Shown here: piece after piece, positions 43,509 to 52,184 of the stretch
How the letters are laid out: each line of letters opens with the position of its first letter
Numbering within the stretch: the first letter of the stretch is position 1
From: Actinomycetales bacterium
Lineage (GTDB): Bacteria > Actinomycetota > Actinomycetes > Actinomycetales > Dermatophilaceae
Direction of reading: 5' to 3'
Length of the DNA stretch: 64,000 bases
NCBI GenBank assembly: GCA_016715285.1
Contig: JADKAO010000008.1
Coordinates: forward strand, 117,109 to 181,108
Translations under genes and position numbers: made by a program
Notes under the pieces: model-generated
What the model saw: the letters and a program-made list of their open reading frames with translations, nothing else
Told to the model about the DNA's origin: nothing
Databases searched by the model: none

Positions 43509-44551
43509 CCTCCCCTTTGCTCCACCGACCTGGCGCCGTCGAAGGCGAAGGCGCCGATGCCGGCGTCGCGGCCCACTATGGCGACCCGATGCGGGAGCAA
43601 CGCACCCTCGGCGCTGGCGCGGCCCTGGTGGATTTGTCGCACCGAGGGGTCGTGACGGTCACCGGACCCGACCGGCTGTCGTGGCTGCACTCGATGACGA
43701 CCCAGTCGCTGGCAGGTGCGGCCCCCCTCGCCCCCGGCGTCTCCGCTGAAACCCTCGTGCTGTCGCCCAGGGGTCATGTCGAGCATGCGCTGCACCTCGT
43801 CGACGACGGTGCGACGACGTGGCTCACGGTGGAGCACGGCACCGCACCCGCGCTGGTCGCCTGGCTCGACTCGATGCGGTTCATGCTCCGAGTCGAGGTC
43901 ACCGATAGAAGCGAGGAGTATGCCGTGCTCGGACGGCATACCTCATCAGTAGGGCTGCCCACTCCGGGATTCGACCAGGAAGCGACCGCGAATGTCATCG
44001 TCTGGGATGACCCGTGGCCGGGCCTGGTCGGTGACACTGCGGCATACGGGCCAGTCGATGGGCACCCTGGTGAGCTGTGGCACTGGCAAGAGCTCATCGT
44101 GCCGCGCGCTCTCCTGACCGAAGCTGTCGGTGAGGCGCCATTGGCGGGAATGTGGGCAGCGGAGGCGATGCGGGTCGCAGCGTGGCGGCCGAGGCTCGGG
44201 TTCGAGACCGACCACCGCACCATTGTGCACGAGGTGGACTGGCTGCGGACTGCCGTGCATTTGCACAAGGGGTGTTACCGAGGGCAGGAGACCGTCGCTC
44301 GGGTCCACAACCTCGGCCGACCGCCGCGGCGGATCGTCTTCTTGCACCTTGACGGGTCGGGCCATGAACTGCCGGCGCGGGGTGCCGAGGTCACTCTCGG
44401 CGACCGAGTCGTGGGTCGCGTCACGAGCGTGGCGCTGCACTATCTCGACGGTCCGATTGCGCTGGCTGTGGTCAAACGGTCGACGCCGGTCGATGCCGTG
44501 TTGACGATCGGGGACGTGTCGGCGGCACAAACCCAAATCGTGTCACCGTAG
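43505..44551 (+). CDS. ygfZ: Folate-binding protein YgfZ (GcvT-like)
   Basis: A 348-residue protein with the GcvT/YgfZ fold; VDLSHRGVVTVTGPDRLSWL near the N-terminus and the YgfZ signature HKGCYRGQETVARVHNLG with its conserved Cys. It acts with tetrahydrofolate in assembly or repair of iron-sulfur enzymes. The ATG at 43505 overlaps the fur stop; an earlier in-frame start is unlikely. Confidence 0.9.
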   Translation: MTSPLLHRPGAVEGEGADAGVAAHYGDPMREQRTLGAGAALVDLSHRGVVTVTGPDRLSWLHSMTTQSLAGAAPLAPGVSAETLVLSPRGHVEHALHLVDDGATTWLTVEHGTAPALVAWLDSMRFMLRVEVTDRSEEYAVLGRHTSSVGLPTPGFDQEATANVIVWDDPWPGLVGDTAAYGPVDGHPGELWHWQELIVPRALLTEAVGEAPLAGMWAAEAMRVAAWRPRLGFETDHRTIVHEVDWLRTAVHLHKGCYRGQETVARVHNLGRPPRRIVFLHLDGSGHELPARGAEVTLGDRVVGRVTSVALHYLDGPIALAVVKRSTPVDAVLTIGDVSAAQTQIVSP

Positions 44552-44615
44552 ATGGTTCTTGCGCTTGCAGGGTGAGCTCGCGGGAGGTCTTGCGGTCGAC
44601 TGGCATTATTGACGC

Positions 44616-45509
44616 ATGACTTCCGTTGGCACGCTCATCACTGTTGCCCCCACAGGCGCTGAGACCGCCAAGGAAGATGTCCCCGCGTTGCCGACCACTC
44701 TGGCTGAGCTCGTGGAGACGGCTGCGCGTTGTCAGGCTGCCGGCGCGGGATTGATCCACATCCACGTCCGCGACGCCGATCATCGACCCACGCTCGACCC
44801 GACGCGACTTGCTGACAGCGTGGCGGCGGTCCGCGAGGCGACCGACCTTGTGGTGCAACTGTCGACCGGCGGGAGCGTCCACGACTCCCTCGAGGCTCGG
44901 CTGCGGGTCTTGGAGGCTGACCCTGACTCCTGCTCGCTCACGTGTGGCACGACGAACTTCGGCGACGACGTCTTCCTCAACCCGTGGGGATTCATGGTCG
45001 ACCTGTATCACCTGGCGCAAGAGCGACACGTGGTGCCGGAGTTCGAGATCTTCGAGTTGGGCCACCTGCACGCGCTGCGTCGCCTCATCGACACTTGCGG
45101 GCTGCCATTTGGCGGCGCCGTGCACATCGATCTCGTCCTTGGAGTGCCCGGGAGTATGCCGGCCACGCCGCAAGCCGTGCTCGCAGCGGTCGCCATGATG
45201 CCCCCAGAGACGACGAGCTGGTCGGCGACAGGCATAGGTCGGGGGCACCTACCGGTGGCGGCGACCGCGATCGCTGCTGGGGGTCACGTCCGCGTAGGGA
45301 TGGAAGACAACCTGCTCTACGCGCGCGGGCGCCAGGTGGCCCACAACGCTGAATTGGTCACTCGTGCAGCTGAATTGGCAGCGCTGATGCAGCGTCCGGC
45401 GATGTCACCCGAAGGTGCACGCGCGCTGCTGCGGGTCAAGGAGCGAAGGGCGCAGGCGGGCCCAACGCGCGGCCGAACGCGCGCTGACCTGGGGCGGGAG
45501 CAGCGCTAG
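44616..45509 (+). CDS. BKACE-family (DUF849) beta-keto acid cleavage enzyme
   Basis: A 297-residue TIM-barrel enzyme. The zinc histidines lie in GLIHIHVRDADHRP, the Glu/Asp-rich strand in FEIFELGHL, and the late conserved segment is HVRVGMEDNLLYARG. The family condenses a beta-keto acid with acetyl-CoA; 3-keto-5-aminohexanoate cleavage is the founding activity. Substrate specificity cannot be read here and no lysine-degradation genes are adjacent. Confidence 0.85.
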   Translation: MTSVGTLITVAPTGAETAKEDVPALPTTLAELVETAARCQAAGAGLIHIHVRDADHRPTLDPTRLADSVAAVREATDLVVQLSTGGSVHDSLEARLRVLEADPDSCSLTCGTTNFGDDVFLNPWGFMVDLYHLAQERHVVPEFEIFELGHLHALRRLIDTCGLPFGGAVHIDLVLGVPGSMPATPQAVLAAVAMMPPETTSWSATGIGRGHLPVAATAIAAGGHVRVGMEDNLLYARGRQVAHNAELVTRAAELAALMQRPAMSPEGARALLRVKERRAQAGPTRGRTRADLGREQR

Positions 45510-45552
45510 GTTACTCGCCAGTATTCCCAACCCTCGGTGTGGCAACGATCAC

Positions 45553-45594
45553 GCTTGCTCCAGTTTGCAAAATGCTAACTGTAGCAAGCACACT
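45553..45594 (+). promoter_or_regulatory. Nested inverted repeats and promoter before the XRE gene
   Basis: GCTTGCT (45553-45559) and AGCAAGC (45583-45589) form an outer dyad; TGCTA-ACTG-TAGCA (45573-45586) forms an inner one. CACACT (45589-45594) ends 6 nt before the ATG as a leaderless -10. An autoregulatory operator is likely. Confidence 0.45.
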
Positions 45595-45600
45595 AGTGGC

Positions 45601-46002
45601 ATGGCACCGACACTCGTCCACGACCTGGGCAGCTACCTGCGCGAGCAGCGCACGGCCGCTCAGCTGTCGTTGCGACAGCTTTCGGAGCTTGCTGGCATCT
45701 CGAATCCCTATCTCTCACAAATCGAACGGGGCCTAAAGAAGCCGAGCGCCGAAATCCTGCAGCAGATCGCTCGCGCACTGCAGGTGTCGGCCGAGTCGTT
45801 GTATGTCCGCGCGGGGATCCTTGACGCAGCGAATCCGGATCCGCACCAGTGCGATGTGCTCCACGCCATCGCTGCCGATGGCCGGCTCAACGATCGCCAG
45901 CGTCAGGCGCTCATCGACGTGTATCGCTCCTTCGTGGGGAACACCCACGTTGACCCCGCGCCGTCACACCCTTCGAGCTCGCCGAGCTCGACCCACGCCT
46001 AA
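45601..46002 (+). CDS. XRE-family transcriptional regulator upstream of the HbhA-like gene
   Basis: A 133-residue protein with a Cro/CI-type helix-turn-helix at about residues 8-63 (LSLRQLSELAGISNPYLSQIERG) and a helical C-terminal domain with a Ser/Pro tail. In mycobacteria a similar regulator precedes hbhA. The start at 45601 is set by the leaderless promoter. The HbhA-like gene begins 22 bp after its stop. Confidence 0.88.
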   Translation: MAPTLVHDLGSYLREQRTAAQLSLRQLSELAGISNPYLSQIERGLKKPSAEILQQIARALQVSAESLYVRAGILDAANPDPHQCDVLHAIAADGRLNDRQRQALIDVYRSFVGNTHVDPAPSHPSSSPSSTHA

Positions 46003-46024
46003 ATACTCACCACAGGAGGAAACC

Positions 46025-46828
46025 ATGGCACGCAAGACCAGCCGCGACATCACCACAGACCTCAAGAAGACTGCCGCCGACGCTCGGATGCAGCTCATGG
46101 CCGTTGTCGGCGCGACTGACCTCGCCGCCGAGCGCGTCCGTGAGGCCAGCGAGAAGGCCCGCCAGACCGCCAAGGAATTCAAGATCAAGGACCTTCAGAA
46201 GGACCTCGAGAAGGCGCAGCGCAGGCTCGACAAGACCCAGAAGGACCTGCTCCAGCGCGCGAGCGAGGCATTCAAGGAGATCCAGGACGCCCCGAACCAC
46301 GCCCTCGGCTCGAGCCTGACGCTCGCGAGCAAGGCGCAGGCCCAGGTCGAAGAGCTTGCTGCCCGCGGCGAAGAGGTCGTCGCTCGCATCCGTAACCAGA
46401 GCTCGACCACCGAGCTCAAGCACCAGGTCGAGACCACCGTCGCAGCCGGCAAGGGTGCCGTGACCACCGCTCGCAAGGCTGCCGCTGAGGCCGAAAAGGC
46501 CGCTGCCGCCACGATCAAGACCGGCGTCAAGGAAGCCCGCACGGTCGCGACCAAGATCGCCGAGACGGTCGAGAAGGACGCCAAGGTTGCGCGCTCCGCT
46601 GCGACCAAGGTCGCTGCGACGGTCCAGGCTGACAGCAAGGAAGCCGCCGCCACGGTGAAGGCCTCGGCTGCGCGGACCCGCGCCGCTGCGACCAAGACCG
46701 CGACGACCGCTCAGGCTGGCGCCAAGCGCACCACCTCGCGGGCAAAGGCCACGACGACGGGCGCTCGCAAGACCGCAACCCGCGCGCGCACCGCTGCCAA
46801 GGCCGCGGCGGAGAAGGTCGGCGACTGA
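46025..46828 (+). CDS. Heparin-binding hemagglutinin (HbhA)-like coiled-coil protein
   Basis: A 267-residue protein. The N-terminal half is a long coiled coil (DLQKDLEKAQRRLDKTQKDL); the C-terminal half is Ala/Lys/Thr-rich with many KAA/KTA units, like the methylated heparin-binding tail of mycobacterial HbhA. There is no signal peptide, as in HbhA. AGGAGG precedes the ATG. A histone-like or surface adhesin role are both possible; the lysine-rich tail alone does not decide. Confidence 0.78.
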   Translation: MARKTSRDITTDLKKTAADARMQLMAVVGATDLAAERVREASEKARQTAKEFKIKDLQKDLEKAQRRLDKTQKDLLQRASEAFKEIQDAPNHALGSSLTLASKAQAQVEELAARGEEVVARIRNQSSTTELKHQVETTVAAGKGAVTTARKAAAEAEKAAAATIKTGVKEARTVATKIAETVEKDAKVARSAATKVAATVQADSKEAAATVKASAARTRAAATKTATTAQAGAKRTTSRAKATTTGARKTATRARTAAKAAAEKVGD

Positions 46829-46845
46829 CCCTCGCCCCAAGACGC

Positions 46846-46880
46846 CTTCCCAGCCGTTGGATGCGGCTTCGGCTGGGAAG
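46846..46880. terminator. Terminator hairpin after the HbhA-like gene
   Basis: CTTCCCAGCCG (46846-46856) pairs perfectly with CGGCTGGGAAG (46870-46880) across a 13-nt loop, 18 bp after the stop. No U-tract. Confidence 0.65.
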
Positions 46881-46898
46881 CGCTGCAGTGATTGCGGA

Positions 46899-46925
46899 CG
46901 GCATACCTGCATTGCGGGTATGCCG
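46899..46925. repeat. Inverted pair of the dispersed GTATGCCG motif in an intergenic region
   Basis: CGGCATACC (46899-46907) and GGTATGCCG (46917-46925) form a perfect 9-bp inverted repeat with a 9-nt loop between the HbhA-like and asparaginase genes. It is the clearest non-coding pair of the octamer found throughout the window. Confidence 0.7.
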
Positions 46926-46989
46926 CCCGCGCGCTTATCGGCGTGGTTTCTCCCACCTGCCATTGCCACGGACTGGCACACTGACGCGC

Positions 46990-47988
46990 GTGGCGATCCC
47001 CGAGAGTGTCGACCCGCTGGCGGCGGGGTTAGCGAATGCGCCGGTCTTGGCGCACGTGAACAGGTGTGGGATGGTCGAGAGTGTCCACCGTGCGCTGGTC
47101 GTCGTCACCGCGCCTGATGGCTCGGTCGCACAGGCTTGGGGCGAGCCCAGCACGGTGATCTACCCGAGGTCGGCCAACAAACCCCTGCAGGCAGCGGGCA
47201 TGGTCGCCGCCGGTTTGCGACTCCCCGCCCGGCAGCTCGCACTCGCCTGTGCCAGCCACAACGGCGAGGACTTCCACCTCCAGGCCGCACGGGACATCCT
47301 CACCAACGCGGGTCTCTCCGAAGCCGACCTCGACAACACCCCTGACTACCCCGTCGACGAAGCCGCCCGGGTGGCCTGGATCCGCGCTGGGCACGGGCCT
47401 GCGTCGATCACCCAGAACTGCTCCGGCAAGCACGCGGCGATGCTCGCGACGTGTGTTGTGCACGGCTGGGATCGCGCCGGATATCTCACGGTCGACCACC
47501 CCCTGCAGCAGGCCATCACGGACGTCTTCACGGAGATCACGGGCGCCGCCCCAGCGGTGATGGCGGTCGACGGCTGTGGGGCGCCGCTGCACGGCATACC
47601 TCTCGTCTCCTTGGCTGCTGCCTTCGGGCGGATGGCGGCCGCAGCTCCCGACACCCCCGAAGGAATCGTCGCCGATGCCATCCGCGCCGAACCGGACTAC
47701 CTCGGTGGCACCGGGCGCGGGGTCACTGAGCTCGTGCGCGCGGTGCCGGGGCTGGTCGCCAAGGACGGTGCGGAGTCGGTGTATGCCGTGGGGCTCCCGG
47801 ACGGGCGCGGCATCGCCGTCAAGGTTGTGGACGGTCACTCGCGGGCCAAGTCGGTGCTCCTTGCGGCGGCCTTGCGACAGCTCGGCGTTGGCGATGAAAA
47901 GCTCTGGGGCAGCTTGGAATTCGCCCCGATTCTGGCGCACGGCCGGCCGGTGGGCGCAGTCGTCGCAGTCGGATTCGACGGGCCCTAG
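46990..47988 (+). CDS. Asparaginase II-type amidohydrolase
   Basis: A 332-residue protein of the Rhizobium etli type II asparaginase family (unrelated to E. coli AnsB). Conserved segments are YPRSANKPLQAAGMVAAG, CASHNGEDFHLQAAR, ITQNCSGKHAAMLATC and VDGCGAPLHGIPL. The GTG at 46990 is favoured by CACACT ending 7 nt upstream; the longer frame runs through the hairpin region. dtd follows 3 bp later. Confidence 0.88.
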   Translation: MAIPESVDPLAAGLANAPVLAHVNRCGMVESVHRALVVVTAPDGSVAQAWGEPSTVIYPRSANKPLQAAGMVAAGLRLPARQLALACASHNGEDFHLQAARDILTNAGLSEADLDNTPDYPVDEAARVAWIRAGHGPASITQNCSGKHAAMLATCVVHGWDRAGYLTVDHPLQQAITDVFTEITGAAPAVMAVDGCGAPLHGIPLVSLAAAFGRMAAAAPDTPEGIVADAIRAEPDYLGGTGRGVTELVRAVPGLVAKDGAESVYAVGLPDGRGIAVKVVDGHSRAKSVLLAAALRQLGVGDEKLWGSLEFAPILAHGRPVGAVVAVGFDGP

Positions 47989-47991
47989 TCG

Positions 47992-48456
47992 ATGCGTGCC
48001 GTGCTGCAGCGGGTCACGAAGGCGAGCGTTTCGGTCGCCGGTCAGGTGGTCGGCGAGATTGACTCCGGGTTGGCTAATGCCGGCGGTCTGGTGGTGCTGG
48101 TGGGGGTGACGCACTCGGATGGCTCGGCCGATGTGACGTGGCTGGCGAGCAAACTGGCCGAATTGCGGATCTTCGAGGGCGAGCGCAGCGCACGTGAGGT
48201 CGGCGCCCCTGTACTGGTCATCAGCCAGTTCACGCTCTACGCCGACACGCGCAAGGGTCGCCGGCCGTCTTGGTCGGCTGCCGCCCCTGGGCTCGTTGCC
48301 GAACCGTTGGTCAACGAGCTGGTCGCTGCGCTGCGCCAGCTCGGGCTCACGGCGGCCACGGGGAACTTCGGTGCTCACATGCACGTGTCTCTGGTCAATG
48401 ATGGTCCCGTGACAATCCTGTTGGACTCCGCCGACCGCCCTGGAGGCGCGCGATGA
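47992..48456 (+). CDS. dtd: D-aminoacyl-tRNA deacylase
   Basis: A 154-residue homodimeric deacylase that removes D-amino acids from tRNA. It has the catalytic motif LVISQFTLYADTRKGRRPSW and the Gly-cisPro loop in MHVSLVNDGPVT. Coupled to the asparaginase gene by a 3-bp gap and to the next gene by an ATGA overlap. Confidence 0.95.
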   Translation: MRAVLQRVTKASVSVAGQVVGEIDSGLANAGGLVVLVGVTHSDGSADVTWLASKLAELRIFEGERSAREVGAPVLVISQFTLYADTRKGRRPSWSAAAPGLVAEPLVNELVAALRQLGLTAATGNFGAHMHVSLVNDGPVTILLDSADRPGGAR

Positions 48457-48752
48457 GCTCGATGCAGTTCACCGTCCTATGGCTGCTCGGACTGGCGGCA
48501 CTTGGCACCGAAGTCTTCGCCCTGGTCGACGCTATCCGCCACCCCAGTGCGGCCTATCCGGCAGCTGACAAGCGGACCAAACCGCTGTGGGTTGGGGTGT
48601 TGGCGGTGTCGGCCGCAGTGGGCTTCGTGATGCTCAACAGCGTGTTGTCCTTGCCGGGCATCGCGGCCTTCGTCGCGGCCGCGGTCTACCTTGCCGACGT
48701 GCGTCCTGCGTTGCGGCAGATCACCGGTCGTGGTGCTCCTCGTCGGTGGTAG
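48453..48752 (+). CDS. DUF2516-family small membrane protein
   Basis: A 99-residue protein with two or three hydrophobic segments (LWLLGLAALGTEVFALVDAI; VGVLAVSAAVGFVMLNSVL). The FALVDAIRHPSAAYPAADKRTKPLW stretch, read in parts, matches the actinobacterial DUF2516 family. Function unknown. ATGA overlap with dtd. Confidence 0.85.
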   Translation: MSSMQFTVLWLLGLAALGTEVFALVDAIRHPSAAYPAADKRTKPLWVGVLAVSAAVGFVMLNSVLSLPGIAAFVAAAVYLADVRPALRQITGRGAPRRW

Positions 48753-48876
48753 TCAGCAATCTCACGCCGTGCATCGGCGCCCGCTCAAGGCCACTCGGGC
48801 CACGCTGGTGCGGCATACTGGAGAGTCTGCCGACGACGACTTGCCCGGCAGCAAGCGATAGCTACAAGGAGTCTCG

Positions 48877-49311
48877 GTGAGCCACGACCGCGCCCCGGTG
48901 CGCCACCACCGCGAGGAATATGAGCAGGGGATTCGTAACCCCACTGCAGACATCTTCTCCGTGGAGCGGCCATGGGGGGACTTCCGCCAGTTTGTCTCCA
49001 ACGAGACCGTGACGGTCAAGATCATCACGGTCGAACCCAGCCACCGATTGAGCCTCCAACGCCACAACCACCGCGGCGAAATGTGGCATGTGCTCGACGT
49101 TCCGATCGATGTCGAGGTCGACGACCAACGCTGGACCGCTGACGTCGGTGACACCGTGTGGGTGCCGCGTGGAGCGACGCACCGCATGGGCAACTCCGGG
49201 ACCGTTGCTGGGCGTCTGCTCGAGGTCGGGTTCGGCTTCTTCGACGAAGCCGACATCGAGCGGTTTGAAGACGACTATGCCCGCCAGGACGACGAGTCTG
49301 AGGCCGAGTAG
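48877..49311 (+). CDS. Cupin protein of the mannose-6-phosphate isomerase type II family
   Basis: A 144-residue cupin. VERPWGDFRQFVS and KIITVEPSHRLSLQRHNHRGEMWHV-type motif (Gln/His metal ligands), then DTVWVPRGATHRMGN, match the C-terminal isomerase domain of ManC/AlgA proteins without the pyrophosphorylase domain. The GTG at 48877 has AAGGAG 7-8 nt upstream. Sugar-phosphate isomerisation is likely but not certain for stand-alone members. Confidence 0.82.
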   Translation: MSHDRAPVRHHREEYEQGIRNPTADIFSVERPWGDFRQFVSNETVTVKIITVEPSHRLSLQRHNHRGEMWHVLDVPIDVEVDDQRWTADVGDTVWVPRGATHRMGNSGTVAGRLLEVGFGFFDEADIERFEDDYARQDDESEAE

Positions 49312-49320
49312 CGGGCGGGG

Positions 49321-50136
49321 CTAAGGCGCTACGGCCTCCCAGGCCACGGTCACTTCGCCCAGACGCCACCGGCTCGGGCCGCCGAGGATCGGCCATCCGT
49401 CGGCGTCAAGGGAGCGGACACTCTCGAGGAAACGGTGTCTGACTCCGTATGCCGCAAGCGGCGCGGCATACGTCCACGCGGTGTCCCACGCGCGGAGGTA
49501 GTCGTACATGCGCTCCCCGGGGACGTTGCGGTGAATGAGCGCTTTCGGCAGCCGCGGCGCGAGTGCGCCGGGGGTGGGAAGGTCGCGCAACCGGAGTGAG
49601 CTCGTGAGCGACACTGGACCCGTGCGGTCAATGGTGACCCACGTCGAGATCCGGCCGAGTTCGTCGCATGTCCCGTCGACGACGATGCCGTCCGGGGTGA
49701 GCCGCGAGGCCATGCGCGCCCATGCGCTCGCGATGGCGCTCTCGTCGTACTGCCGCAGCACGTTGAAGGCGCGCACGACCGTGACGGGCACACCGCCATC
49801 GGTCGGGATCTCGAAGCCCCCCCGGCGGAAGCTCAACCCGGAACGTCCGAGCGCGCGTTGGACCGCCTGGCCAGCTGCGACGCGAGCGGGGTCGATTTCG
49901 ATACCGATCACCTCGACCGTGGGCGAGACGCGGCGGAGCCGATCATGGAGCTCGACGGTCGTCACGGGGGTCGCGCCATAACCGAGATCAACCACCACAG
50001 GACGCTCACCCGATGCCCCGGAGTCGCGGCGGAGGCGCCATGCTTGCGTGCTGGCGAGCCATCTATCGTTGCGCCGCAGTCGATTTGGGTTAGTAGTGCC
50101 GCGGGTAATCGTCCCTTCCGGTCGTGTGCGGCTCAC
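49321..50136 (-). CDS. Class I SAM-dependent methyltransferase-like protein
   Basis: A 271-residue protein. The SAM-binding motif I is VVVDLGYGATPVTTVEL, motif II EVIGIEIDPARV and a post-motif VVRAFNVLRQYDE follow. The GTG at 50134-50136 is set by TACCCT ending 7 nt upstream on the minus strand. It converges on the cupin gene (9-bp gap) and is divergent from mshA. Substrate unknown. Confidence 0.78.
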   Translation of the reverse strand: MSRTRPEGTITRGTTNPNRLRRNDRWLASTQAWRLRRDSGASGERPVVVDLGYGATPVTTVELHDRLRRVSPTVEVIGIEIDPARVAAGQAVQRALGRSGLSFRRGGFEIPTDGGVPVTVVRAFNVLRQYDESAIASAWARMASRLTPDGIVVDGTCDELGRISTWVTIDRTGPVSLTSSLRLRDLPTPGALAPRLPKALIHRNVPGERMYDYLRAWDTAWTYAAPLAAYGVRHRFLESVRSLDADGWPILGGPSRWRLGEVTVAWEAVAP

Positions 50137-50238
50137 GCCAATCAGGGTATGCCGTGCCGCGGACACCGCGCGCGGGAATCTCCCGGCGTCCTGGTCTGTT
50201 TCAGCGCTACGAACACTCGAACCACGAAGGGCGCGGCT

Positions 50239-51549
50239 GTGACACCCGAGGGCATTCGCCGCATCGCGATGGTCAGCGTCCATACCTCGCCGCTCGAACA
50301 ACCCGGCACCGGTGACGCTGGCGGCATGAACGTCTACGTCGCCGAGACCGCCAAGCACCTGGCTCGCCGCGGACGTGAGGTCGAGATCTTCACCCGCGCG
50401 ACGACCGGGGCGTTGCCGCCGACGGTCGAGCTCGCGCCCGGAGTGACGGTGCGCCACATCCTCGCGGGGCCCTACGAGGGCTTGTCCAAGAATGACCTTC
50501 CGGGCCAGTTGTGCGCTTTCGCCGCTGGCGTGATGCGGGCCGGTGCCGCTCGCCCCGAAGGCTGGTTCGACATCGTCCACTCGCATTACTGGCTCTCAGG
50601 TCAGGTGGGATGGCTGGCCGCGGATCGCTGGCGAGCCCCTCTCGTGCACACGATGCACACGATGGCCCGGGTCAAGAACGCGGCGCTCGCTGCCGGTGAC
50701 GTCCCCGAGCCGCCCGGCCGCGAGATCGGTGAAGCTCAAGTTGTCGAGGCTGCCGACCGGCTCATTGCCAATACCCTCGATGAGGCAGACCAGTTGGTCA
50801 CTTTGTATGACGCCGACCCACGACGCATCAGCGTGGTCCCGCCGGGTGTGGATCTTGAGGTCTTTAGCCCAGGCTCCCAAGCGGCCGCGAGGGCCGCTCT
50901 CGGGATTCCACAGGGCTGCGCACTCGTGCTCTTCGTCGGGCGGATCCAGCCACTCAAGGCGCCTGATCTGCTCGTCCGCGCCGCCCGCATCATGCTCGAC
51001 CGTGACCCGTCGTGGGCAGGTACGAATGACCTCCGCGTGGGGATCTTGGGTGGTCCCAGCGGCACGGGGCTTGAGCGGCCCACCCACCTCGCTGACCTCG
51101 TCAGTGACTTGGATCTCGGAGACCGGGTGCGGTTCGTTCCGCCAGTCGATCGCGCTACCCTCGCCCAGTGGTACCGCGCCGCCGACCTCGTCGCGGTCCC
51201 GTCGCACAACGAGTCCTTCGGTCTGGTGGCAATTGAGGCCCTGGCCTGCGGGACGCCCGTGGTAGCAGCGGATGTCGGTGGGCTCCCCACTGCGGTCGGC
51301 GATGCCGGTCTGCTGATACCGACCCACGATGCCGACGACTGGGCTGACGCGCTAACCAGCTTGCTCCGGGACCCGACTCGCCGAACATCCTTGGCTCGCA
51401 ATGCGGTTCGCCATGCTGCCCGCTTCGGGTGGGAGGCGACCACGGATCGGTTGCTCACGGCATACGGGGAAGCGTGTCGGACCCAAACGAGTTCGCCGAT
51501 TGCCGAGGCCACCGCTCTGCTGGGCGTCCCCGCCCTCGTGATCCCCTGA
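50239..51549 (+). CDS. mshA: D-inositol-3-phosphate glycosyltransferase MshA
   Basis: A 436-residue GT4 glycosyltransferase making GlcNAc-Ins-P, the first step of mycothiol synthesis. It has VHTSPLEQPGTGDAGGMNVYV near the N-terminus (inositol phosphate and nucleotide sugar loop), FDIVHSHYWLSG, VLFVGRIQPLKAPDLL and the E-x7-E motif NESFGLVAIEALACGTP. The GTG at 50239 is preceded by GAAGGG. ybjN and gpmA follow, as in mycobacteria. Confidence 0.95.
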   Translation: MTPEGIRRIAMVSVHTSPLEQPGTGDAGGMNVYVAETAKHLARRGREVEIFTRATTGALPPTVELAPGVTVRHILAGPYEGLSKNDLPGQLCAFAAGVMRAGAARPEGWFDIVHSHYWLSGQVGWLAADRWRAPLVHTMHTMARVKNAALAAGDVPEPPGREIGEAQVVEAADRLIANTLDEADQLVTLYDADPRRISVVPPGVDLEVFSPGSQAAARAALGIPQGCALVLFVGRIQPLKAPDLLVRAARIMLDRDPSWAGTNDLRVGILGGPSGTGLERPTHLADLVSDLDLGDRVRFVPPVDRATLAQWYRAADLVAVPSHNESFGLVAIEALACGTPVVAADVGGLPTAVGDAGLLIPTHDADDWADALTSLLRDPTRRTSLARNAVRHAARFGWEATTDRLLTAYGEACRTQTSSPIAEATALLGVPALVIP

Positions 51550-51590
51550 CTCTGGATGACGATGGACCTCCCTTCTGGCACAGTGGCCGG

Positions 51591-52163
51591 ATGACTGGGC
51601 AGATCGAGCGCGTCGAAGCCACGCTCACGGCATACCTCGCGGATGCGGAGATTCCCTGGGAGCCAGGACCGCGGGCAGGGGAGTTCGTGGTGACCCTGCC
51701 GGGCGAGAAGAAGCTCCGCGTCGTGACCTCGATCCTCGTGCGCGAGGAGACTACGTCGTTGTCCGCCTTCGTGATCCGCAATCCCGACGAAAACCACGGC
51801 GAGGTCTATCGCTGGCTGCTCCGTCGCAACCTCCGCATGCCCATGCTCGCGTATGCCGTGGACGCGTCCGGCGACGTGTGGGTGCGCGGCCAGGTGCCGA
51901 CTGGCTCGGTCGACGCGGGGCTCCTCGATCACCTCATGGGGATCGTCCTCGAGGCCGCGGACAGCCCCTTCAACGAGTTGCTCGTGCTGGGCTTCCTGAC
52001 CTCGATGCGCAAGGAATGGGCGTGGCGGGTGTCGCGGGGGGAGTCCCTGGCCAACCTCGAAGCCTTCCGCCCGTTGCTGGAGGGAGCCGCGGCAGGCAAC
52101 GGTGATGCCGAGGGTGACGAGGACCACCCAAGCCAGGACGAGGGGCCCAGCACTGGGAGCTAG
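51591..52163 (+). CDS. YbjN-domain protein
   Basis: A 190-residue protein of the YbjN/type III chaperone-like fold (FVVTLPGEKKLRVVTSILV; EVYRWLLRRNLRMPMLAYAVD). It sits between mshA and gpmA, the same position as the mycobacterial homologue, and ends in an acidic disordered tail. The biochemical role is unknown. Confidence 0.82.
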   Translation: MTGQIERVEATLTAYLADAEIPWEPGPRAGEFVVTLPGEKKLRVVTSILVREETTSLSAFVIRNPDENHGEVYRWLLRRNLRMPMLAYAVDASGDVWVRGQVPTGSVDAGLLDHLMGIVLEAADSPFNELLVLGFLTSMRKEWAWRVSRGESLANLEAFRPLLEGAAAGNGDAEGDEDHPSQDEGPSTGS

Positions 52164-52184
52164 CTCCGCAATAGGGTTGTGGGC

